From contig JARIBR010000167.1 of NCBI GenBank assembly GCA_029258695.1, positions 1 through 6,313 of the forward strand: a stretch of DNA of 6,313 bases, in the 5' to 3' direction. The first letter of the stretch is position 1. Every line of letters starts with the position of its first letter. Under the pieces are notes generated by a model. That model was given only the letters and a program-made list of their open reading frames with translations, did no database searches and was not told where the DNA came from. Below, in pieces: positions 1-5,255 of this stretch. This stretch comes from Quadrisphaera sp. (GTDB lineage: Bacteria > Actinomycetota > Actinomycetes > Actinomycetales > Quadrisphaeraceae). A program made the position numbers and the translations under genes.

Positions 1-1204
1 CGAGCACCGTCTTGATCCACCCCTCCTCGCGCCGGTCGAACGTCTCGTACGCCTCGAGCGCGCTGACCGAGAGGTCGGAGCGCTGGGTGAGCACGGTGGA
101 GGGGTCCACCACGCCGGAGGCCACGAGGTCGAGCAGGCGGGGGATGTAGCGCCGGTGCTCGGCGTTGCCCATCTTGACGACGAGGCTCTTGTTCATCGCC
201 GCCCCGATCGGGAAGGACTGCATGGTCGGCGGGTAGACCCCGATGACCGACAGCGTCCCCGCCTTGGCGATCGACTGCACCGCCCACTGCAGCGACTGCG
301 ACGGGGCGTCGCCGGGCTTGAAGGTCTGGCCGTCCTGCCCCGAGCTCTCCACGTTGGACGCGACCTCGGCCTCGAACTGCTGGGCCTGGGCCTGCGCCGC
401 CTCGGCGGCGGGCCCGGTCTTGGGACGCTCCGCGTCGACCCCGACGGCGTCGATGACGCGGTCGGGACCGGCGCCGCCGGTGATGTCGAGCAGCACCTGG
501 CTGGGGTCCTCCTCGTTGTCGTTGACGGCCTCGCCGCCGAGGCGCCGCGCGGCGTCGAGGCGGTCGTCGTGCCCGTTGACGACGATGACCCGCCCGGCGC
601 CCTGGCGGAAGGCGGAGAGCACCGCGAACAGCCCCACAGGTCCGGCGCCGAAGACGGCCACGACGTCACCGTCGGTGATCTCGGCGAGCTTGGCGCCGAA
701 CCAGGCCGTCGGCCAGATGTCGGAGACCATGATCGCCTGGTCGCCGCTCACGGAGTCCGGGATCCGCACGGGCCCCACGTGGGCGAAGGGGATGCGGGCG
801 TACTGGGCCTGCAGCCCGTCGAACGGCCCTGTCGCGGCGGGCCCGCCGAAGAACGCGGTGCCGGCGGTCTTGCCGTTCGGGTTCGCGACGTCACACTGCG
901 AGTAGTAGCCGGCGCGGCAGTACGAGCACGAGCCGCACCCCATCGTCGACGGGATGACCACCCGGTCGCCCGGCCGGAGGTTGCGCACGCCGGGCCCGAC
1001 CTCGCGCACGACGCCGACGCCCTCGTGGCCGAGGATCGTGCCCTCCTGCATCCCCGACATGGTGCCGCGGACGAAGTGCAGGTCGGTGCCGCAGACCGCC
1101 GACGAGGTCAGCTCGACGATCGCGTCGTAGGGGTCCTGGATGCTCGGGTCCGGGACGTCGTCCAGGCGGATGTCGCCGGCGCCGTGCCACACGATGGCCT
1201 TCAT
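1..1204 (-). CDS. Zinc-dependent alcohol dehydrogenase, formaldehyde-dehydrogenase-like (3' end cut by window edge)
   Basis: This is a medium-chain dehydrogenase/reductase that probably oxidises an alcohol, or an aldehyde adduct such as hydroxymethyl-thiol, with NAD(P) in the cytoplasm. It reads from ATG at 1204 through 401 codons without a stop, so probably only a few C-terminal residues are missing. The GroES-like N-terminal half has likely catalytic zinc ligands C38 and H60-E61 (GHEGVG). It also has four structural-zinc cysteines, C90, C93, C96 and C104 (GCGSCSYC). An SD-x-x-PT motif puts D162 where formaldehyde dehydrogenases and dismutases carry an Asp zinc ligand, rather than the Cys of classical ADHs. 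The Rossmann GAGPVG is at 186-191. An Ala/Gln/Glu-rich segment near 268-281 lies in an insertion typical of the glutathione-independent FDH-like branch. GAGGAG lies 5 nt before the start. The gene is divergent from the nucleoside hydrolase-kinase gene. The family is clear; the substrate is not. Confidence 0.93.
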   Translation of the reverse strand, partial: MKAIVWHGAGDIRLDDVPDPSIQDPYDAIVELTSSAVCGTDLHFVRGTMSGMQEGTILGHEGVGVVREVGPGVRNLRPGDRVVIPSTMGCGSCSYCRAGYYSQCDVANPNGKTAGTAFFGGPAATGPFDGLQAQYARIPFAHVGPVRIPDSVSGDQAIMVSDIWPTAWFGAKLAEITDGDVVAVFGAGPVGLFAVLSAFRQGAGRVIVVNGHDDRLDAARRLGGEAVNDNEEDPSQVLLDITGGAGPDRVIDAVGVDAERPKTGPAAEAAQAQAQQFEAEVASNVESSGQDGQTFKPGDAPSQSLQWAVQSIAKAGTLSVIGVYPPTMQSFPIGAAMNKSLVVKMGNAEHRRYIPRLLDLVASGVVDPSTVLTQRSDLSVSALEAYETFDRREEGWIKTVL

Positions 1205-1209
1205 GGGTG

Positions 1210-1215
1210 CTCCTC
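1210..1215 (-). promoter_or_regulatory. Ribosome binding site of the alcohol dehydrogenase gene
   Basis: GAGGAG on the minus strand ends 5 nt before the ATG at 1204. This supports that start codon. The protein then begins MKAIVWHG, the usual start of this MDR branch. Confidence 0.75.
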
Positions 1216-1333
1216 GGGTGCTGGTCCTCCAGGGCCCCTGCTCGACCCCTCACGGTGCTCCTACCCGCCGTGGCCGGAGGTACACGTGATCGCCTGTGGG
1301 ACGGTGAGCCCACGACCCCACCTCCGCCCCGAC

Positions 1334-1339
1334 GAAGGA
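1334..1339 (+). promoter_or_regulatory. Ribosome binding site fixing the start of the hydrolase-kinase gene
   Basis: GAAGGA is followed by 5 nt and then the ATG at 1345. It decides the start against the in-frame GTG at 1207. The ATG places the DCDTGVDD active-site motif at residues 12-19, close to the N-terminus as is usual for nucleoside hydrolases. Confidence 0.75.
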
Positions 1340-1344
1340 CTCGC

Positions 1345-3219
1345 ATGGACACCAGCACGCCCCTCCCGGTCTACCTCGACTGCGACACCGGTGTCGACGA
1401 CGCGCTGGCGCTCGCCTACCTCGTGGCGTCCCCGTCCTCGGCGCAGCTGCTGGGCGTCGGGACGGTGAGCGGCAACACCGACGCCGCCACCGCGGCCCGC
1501 AACACCCTCGACCTCCTCGCCCTGCTGCGGCGCCCCGACGTGCCCGTCGCGGTCGGCGCCCACGACGGGTTGGCGTCGCCCTACGACGGCGGGGCGGCGC
1601 GCGTGCACGGCGACAACGGCGTCGGCGGCGTGCAGCTGCCCCGCGCCGACGCCGAGCCGGTGGACGAGAGCGCCGTCGACCTGCTCCTGCGCCTCGCCCG
1701 CGAGAACGCCGGGCGGCTGCACGTCATCGCCGTCGGTCCGCTGACCAACCTCGCGCTGGCCCTGCGCGCCGAGCCGGCACTGCCGAGCCTGGTGGCCGGG
1801 GTGACCGTCATGGGCGGCGCCGCGCTGGCACCGGGGAACGTCACGCCCGTCGCGGAGTTCAACGTCGCCGCCGACCCGGAGGCCGCCGCCGAGGTCCTCG
1901 CCGCCGGCTGGGACGTCACGCTCGTGCCGCTGGACGTGACGATGGAGCACCTGCTCGACGAGGACGGTGTGCGCGAGATCGCCGCCATGGACCAGCCGGC
2001 GCTGCCGGCGATCGCGGCGATGCTCGAGCACTACCTGGGCTTCTACGCCGACGCGACCGGCCGCCCGGCCGCCGCGCTGCACGACCCCCTGGCGGTGGCC
2101 GTGGCGCTGGGAGGCGTCGAGCTGGCCCTGGCCCCCACGGTGGACGCGGTCGTCGACACCACCGACGGACCCGGCCGTGGTCAGACCGTGTGCGACCTGC
2201 GCGGCCGCTACGCCGGCTACCCCGAGGTGCCCGGGGCGCGCTGCCGCGTGGTGCTCGAGCTGGCTGAGGACTTCGCGCCGCAGCTGCTGCGGGCCCTGCG
2301 GCGGCTCGTGACGGCCGGCGCGGTGGACGACGACGCGGCAGACGCTGTCGGCTCCGACGTCTCCCTCACCGTCGTCGGCAGCGTCAACCGGGACCTCACC
2401 GCCGTCGGGGAGCGGCTCCCCACGCCGGGGGAGACCGTCGGCGGCGCGGTCCTGCACGAGCAGCCGGGCGGCAAGGGCGCCAACCAGGTGGTGGCCGCGG
2501 CGCGCCTGCTCGGTCGCTCGCGGATGGTCGGGGCGGTCGGTGACGACGCCGACGGGCGCGCGCTGCTGGCCAGCATGCGCGACGCCGGCGTGGACGTCAG
2601 CGACGTCCGCCGCGTCGACGACGAGCCCACCGGCACCGCGCTCATCGCGGTGGACGCCCACGGCGAGAACCAGATCGTCGTCTGCACCGGCGCCAACGGG
2701 CACGTCTCGCTCGACGGCGTCGAGCTCGGGCCGGACGAGACGGTGCTGTGCCAGCTGGAGATCGACCTCGACGTGGTGCTCGAGGCCTCGCGCAAGGCCC
2801 AGGGGTACTTCGCGCTGAACGCCGCCCCGGCCATGGACCTGCCCGACGAGCTCATCGAGCGCTGCGACCTCATCATCGTCAACGAGACCGAGCACGCCGC
2901 CATCCCCGCGCTCTCGGGCGCCAGGCTGGTCGCGGTGACCTACGGGTCCGCCGGCTCGGCGATCCTCGAGCGCGGCGAGGAGGTGGCGCGGGTCGCGGGG
3001 AAGAAGGTGGACGTCGTCAGCTCCGTCGGCGCGGGCGACGCCTACTGCGCCGCGCTGGTGGTGGCGCTGGCGTCGGGGCTGGGGTACGAGGCGGCGCTCG
3101 ACGCGGCCAACGCCGTGGGCGCGCACGCCGTGGGGGACGCCGCGGCGCAGCCGGAGCTGGGCCCGCTGTCGGACTACCTCGACCGTGAGGCCGCCGAGAG
3201 CGGTGGCAGCGGCCGGTGA
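1345..3219 (+). CDS. Bifunctional nucleoside hydrolase / ribokinase-type PfkB kinase fusion
   Basis: This 624-residue cytoplasmic fusion should hydrolyse a ribonucleoside to base plus ribose and then phosphorylate the sugar, feeding ribose 5-phosphate to the pentose-phosphate pool. Residues 8 to about 320 are an inosine-uridine type hydrolase. They show DCDTGVDD (12-19; calcium and catalytic aspartates D14, D18, D19), N44, HGDNGVGG (88-95), GPLTN with T134, MGGA (156-159), EFN (171-173) and HDP with H246-D247, all at family positions. An acidic Ala-rich linker (about 320-339) leads to a complete ribokinase-like domain (about 340-615). That domain shows GSVNRDL (345-351), GGKGANQ (375-381), E472, NETE (513-516) and GAGD (562-565, catalytic base D565). 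Each part has the length of a free-standing enzyme. One oddity is SSVGAGD where ribokinases have D at the first position, and AQPE for the usual AQPS near the C-terminus. Base and sugar specificity cannot be read from the sequence. Confidence 0.93.
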   Translation: MDTSTPLPVYLDCDTGVDDALALAYLVASPSSAQLLGVGTVSGNTDAATAARNTLDLLALLRRPDVPVAVGAHDGLASPYDGGAARVHGDNGVGGVQLPRADAEPVDESAVDLLLRLARENAGRLHVIAVGPLTNLALALRAEPALPSLVAGVTVMGGAALAPGNVTPVAEFNVAADPEAAAEVLAAGWDVTLVPLDVTMEHLLDEDGVREIAAMDQPALPAIAAMLEHYLGFYADATGRPAAALHDPLAVAVALGGVELALAPTVDAVVDTTDGPGRGQTVCDLRGRYAGYPEVPGARCRVVLELAEDFAPQLLRALRRLVTAGAVDDDAADAVGSDVSLTVVGSVNRDLTAVGERLPTPGETVGGAVLHEQPGGKGANQVVAAARLLGRSRMVGAVGDDADGRALLASMRDAGVDVSDVRRVDDEPTGTALIAVDAHGENQIVVCTGANGHVSLDGVELGPDETVLCQLEIDLDVVLEASRKAQGYFALNAAPAMDLPDELIERCDLIIVNETEHAAIPALSGARLVAVTYGSAGSAILERGEEVARVAGKKVDVVSSVGAGDAYCAALVVALASGLGYEAALDAANAVGAHAVGDAAAQPELGPLSDYLDREAAESGGSGR

Positions 3220-3231
3220 CCGGCAGCCGCC
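3205..3231. terminator. Candidate bidirectional hairpin terminator with the stop codon in its loop
   Basis: Arms 3205-3216 and 3220-3231 pair at 10 of 12 positions, with A-C and G-A mismatches, around a 3-nt loop. The loop TGA is the stop codon of the hydrolase-kinase gene. The hairpin fills nearly all of the gap between the two convergent genes and ends 2 bp short of the MFS stop codon. There is no T-tract on either side, so it would be an L-shaped or non-canonical terminator of the kind proposed in high-GC actinobacteria. In such GC-rich DNA a chance inverted repeat is possible. Confidence 0.5.
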
Positions 3232-3232
3232 C

Positions 3233-4498
3233 TCACCCGCTGCTGCGGCGGCGGTCCATCTGCCGCCACGCGCCGCCGGTGAGGGGGACCAGGGAGACGA
3301 GCACGGAGACGACGCCGATGGCGGCGAAGACGTGCGTCAGCTCGAAGGCGTCCGCGGCGAGGCCGGCGAGCAGGGCGCCGGCGGGGATGCCGGCCCAGGC
3401 GATGGAGACCATGAGGGTCTGGACCCGGGCGAGCATGCGCGGTGGGGAGAGCTCGAGACGCAGCGTCCCGAGCAGGGGGTTGAGCATCCCCGCGGCGAGG
3501 CCCGTCGCGGCGGCGAGGGCGACGAGCGCGGCGGTCCCGGAACCGGCGGCGAAGGCGGCCGACAGGGGGCCTCCGGTGAGCACGAAGGCGACGACGAACA
3601 CCGCGCGCCGGGGCAGGCGGTGACCCCAGGCGCTGAACGCCGCCGCGCCGAGGACCGACCCGCCGGCGATGGCGCCGGTGATGAGACCCGCTGCGGCCGC
3701 GCCACCGAGCCGGTCGAGGGCGTACAGCGGGAGCAGCACCGAGAACCGGGCGGTGTCCAGGGCGTTGAGCACCAGCACCACGAGCACGACGTGGCGGAGC
3801 AGGGGAGCGCGCCACACGAAGCGGGCCCCGTCGGCGAGCTGGCGCCAGTAGCCGGCCTGCTCGCCGTCCGCGTCGTCGTCGGGCGCTCCCCGGGTGCCGC
3901 GCGGGACGAGGAGCGCGACCAGGGCGATGGAGACCGCGAAGAAGGCGGCGTCGACGAAGAACGCCTGGGCGGGCCCGACGGCGGCCACGAGCACACCGCC
4001 GAGCGGGGCGGCGGCGAACATCGCGGTGCGCTCGGCCCCGGAGACCAGCCCCACCGCGCGCTCGAGCGGCACGCGGGCGTCACGGGCGAGGGCCGGGAGC
4101 AGCACGGTGCGCGCGGTCTGGCCGGGGGTGTCGAACAGCCCGCTGAGCACGAGCAGGCCCAGCAACGCCCACAGCGGCAGGTTCCCCGTGGAGCCCAGGA
4201 CGGCGATGGCCAGGACGGTGGCACCGCTGACCACGTCGGAGGCGATGGAGGAGAGCCGGTACCCGACGCGGTCGACGATGACCCCGCTGAGCGGCCCGCC
4301 GAGGATGATCGGCAGCGTCGCGGCGGCGGTGGCCAGGCCGATGTCCGTGCCGGACCCGCCGATGGAGCGGACGTAGAACGGCGTGGCGAACACCGTGATG
4401 GTGTTGCCCGCCTGCGCCATGGTGTGGGCCGCCGTCAGCGCGGCGAGCCCGACGCGGGGCCGGCGCGGTGGCGCTGGCGCGCTCGCGGGGGAGCTCAC
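3233..4498 (-). CDS. MFS transporter, probable drug or metabolite exporter (MFS_3-like)
   Basis: This 421-residue inner-membrane protein has about twelve hydrophobic segments, starting near 17-38 and 53-75 and ending near 375-412. Motif A of the major facilitator superfamily is clear between helices 2 and 3 (GGPLSGVIVDRVGYR, 67-81). FDTPGQTAR at 122-130 matches the helix 4 region of exporters related to enterobactin/multidrug MFS_3 proteins. A charged central loop (about 199-230, with acidic PDDDADGEQ at 205-213) separates the two six-helix halves. Proton-driven efflux is inferred from the family; the substrate is unknown. The start is GTG at 4498, overlapping the regulator's stop codon in GTGA, with GGGGA 6 nt upstream at 4505-4509. 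Translation is therefore probably coupled to the regulator. The gene converges on the hydrolase-kinase gene with 13 bp between stop codons. Confidence 0.92.
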   Translation of the reverse strand: MSSPASAPAPPRRPRVGLAALTAAHTMAQAGNTITVFATPFYVRSIGGSGTDIGLATAAATLPIILGGPLSGVIVDRVGYRLSSIASDVVSGATVLAIAVLGSTGNLPLWALLGLLVLSGLFDTPGQTARTVLLPALARDARVPLERAVGLVSGAERTAMFAAAPLGGVLVAAVGPAQAFFVDAAFFAVSIALVALLVPRGTRGAPDDDADGEQAGYWRQLADGARFVWRAPLLRHVVLVVLVLNALDTARFSVLLPLYALDRLGGAAAAGLITGAIAGGSVLGAAAFSAWGHRLPRRAVFVVAFVLTGGPLSAAFAAGSGTAALVALAAATGLAAGMLNPLLGTLRLELSPPRMLARVQTLMVSIAWAGIPAGALLAGLAADAFELTHVFAAIGVVSVLVSLVPLTGGAWRQMDRRRSSG

Positions 4499-5163
4499 GG
4501 CTGGTCCCCGCTGGTGGGTGGCTCCTGCCCGGGGTCGGGGAAGAGCTGCAGCTGGACCGCGACGACGACGGCACCTGCCGGCACGTCACCGCTGCCGGGG
4601 GGCGTCGACGGGTCGTGGGCGCGGTAGCGGCCCAGCACCTCGGTCAGCTCGGCGCTCAGCCGGCCCGTCTCCTCGGTGGTGAGCGCGAGGACGCGGTCGC
4701 CGGAGCCGGAGAGCTCCTGCCACCGCCGGGGCCAGGTGTGCTGGGCGGTCAGCCAGGCGCGGGACCGCTCGGCGTACAGGTCCACGACGGCGCGCTGGTA
4801 GTCCCCGGTGGCCGCGGCGGCAGCGTCGTCGTCGAGCGGGGGAGGGCCGGTGGACGTCACCGTGGCGGCCGCCTTCCACCAGCGGTCGCGTCCGTGGGTC
4901 GACAACCCCTCGAGGTCGCTCGCCTCCGCGTCGACGACGAATCCCGCGGCCGCCAGCTGGCGCAGGTGGTAGCTCGTCAGGCCGGACGACTCGGCGCAGC
5001 GCTGCCCCAGGCGGCTGGCGGTGGACGGCCCCTCGAGGCGCAGCAGGCCCAGCAGCCGCAAGCGCAGCGGGTGGGCCAGCGCCTGGAGGCGGGCTGCCTC
5101 GGTGACGACGTCCACGTGCCGCGCGGGAGGCGGCGTGGGAGCGGGGTCTCGATCGGTGGGCAT
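4495..5163 (-). CDS. ArsR-like winged-helix transcriptional regulator
   Basis: This 222-residue DNA-binding protein probably represses its own operon with the MFS exporter downstream. Residues 25-42 (LQALAHPLRLRLLGLLRL) match helix 1-2 of ArsR/HTH_20 proteins. TASRLGQRCAESSGL followed by SYHLRQLAAAGFV (to 76) is the helix-turn-helix with its recognition helix. RWWKA (94-98) is typical of the actinobacterial subgroup found beside MFS genes. The C-terminal half (about 110-200) is mostly helical in character and may form a dimer or ligand domain; the tail is rich in Pro and Gly. The only cysteine is C55, so a classical ArsR metal site is absent and an organic ligand is more likely. The ATG at 5163 has no SD at normal spacing: AAGGA lies 12 nt upstream. 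It may be read from a leaderless transcript. The stop overlaps the MFS start by 4 bp. Confidence 0.88.
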   Translation of the reverse strand: MPTDRDPAPTPPPARHVDVVTEAARLQALAHPLRLRLLGLLRLEGPSTASRLGQRCAESSGLTSYHLRQLAAAGFVVDAEASDLEGLSTHGRDRWWKAAATVTSTGPPPLDDDAAAAATGDYQRAVVDLYAERSRAWLTAQHTWPRRWQELSGSGDRVLALTTEETGRLSAELTEVLGRYRAHDPSTPPGSGDVPAGAVVVAVQLQLFPDPGQEPPTSGDQP

Positions 5164-5165
5164 GG

Positions 5166-5197
5166 TGCAAGCCTATCCTTGCAAAGGCATGTTTGCA
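5166..5197. promoter_or_regulatory. Operator-like cluster: two overlapping TGCAA/TTGCA dyads
   Basis: Two inverted repeats share a central TTGCAA (5179-5184). The first is TGCAA (5166-5170), 8 bp, TTGCA (5179-5183). The second is TGCAAA (5180-5185), 6 bp, TTTGCA (5192-5197). Both are perfect and 18 bp overall. The cluster is AT-rich against its surroundings, begins 2 bp from the regulator's start codon and covers the probable promoter. This is the layout expected of an autorepressor site. Binding by the adjacent ArsR-like protein is inference; the same site could also affect the divergent dehydrogenase gene. Confidence 0.65.
5170..5175 (-). promoter_or_regulatory. Candidate -10 element for a leaderless regulator transcript
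   Basis: TAGGCT on the minus strand fits the actinobacterial TAnnnT -10 pattern and ends 6 nt before the ATG at 5163. Transcription would then start at or next to the A of the ATG. The -35 region, near 5192-5198 on the minus strand, matches TTGACA only about half. The hexamer lies within the first TGCAA/TTGCA dyad, so a bound repressor would block it. Confidence 0.45.
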
Positions 5198-5245
5198 CTT
5201 GGCAGTCCTGCGCTGGTCTACCGTCGGTCGACGCCGTGCTCGGAC

Positions 5246-5250
5246 GGGAG
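5246..5250 (+). promoter_or_regulatory. Ribosome binding site of the FAD-dependent dehydrogenase gene
   Basis: GGGAG is followed by 5 nt and the ATG at 5256. It supports this start, after which the protein reads MDDDLIDSLR and soon enters the family's conserved AHDASHVLLVP segment. Confidence 0.65.
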
Positions 5251-5255
5251 ACCCC

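Larger units (their letters stand above)
1205..1344. promoter_or_regulatory. Divergent intergenic region between the dehydrogenase and the hydrolase-kinase gene
   Basis: These 140 bp must hold the promoters of both divergent genes unless transcription enters from elsewhere. I found the two ribosome binding sites but no convincing -35/-10 pair on either strand. A short dyad, GTGGG (1296-1300) with CCCAC (1309-1313), is too weak to call an operator. An open frame from a GTG at 1207 runs through the region into the hydrolase gene, but its translation has no family resemblance before residue 1 of the called protein. Confidence 0.4.

Noticed and set aside
1296..1313. Short dyad GTGGG/CCCAC in the divergent region.
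   Set aside because: Five-base GC-rich arms with an 8-nt gap are expected by chance at this GC content.
1207..1344. In-frame GTG at 1207 giving a 46-residue N-terminal extension of the hydrolase-kinase.
   Set aside because: The extension has no family resemblance and no ribosome binding site and starts just beside the divergent gene's start. GAAGGA 5 nt before ATG 1345 gives a normal nucleoside hydrolase N-terminus.
1261..3126. 621-codon open frame antisense to the hydrolase-kinase gene.
   Set aside because: Its translation is Arg/Gly/His/Val-rich low complexity without domains. It is the usual antisense shadow of a high-GC gene with G/C third positions.
3185..4627. 480-codon plus-strand open frame across the MFS gene.
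   Set aside because: Gly/Glu/Arg-rich low complexity antisense to a clear transporter, with no domain and no sensible start.
5199..5224. Plus-strand promoter for the FAD dehydrogenase: TTGGCA (5199-5204) with TACCGT (5219-5224).
   Set aside because: The -35-like hexamer is good, but the spacer is only 14 bp and no better -10 lies at 16-18 bp.
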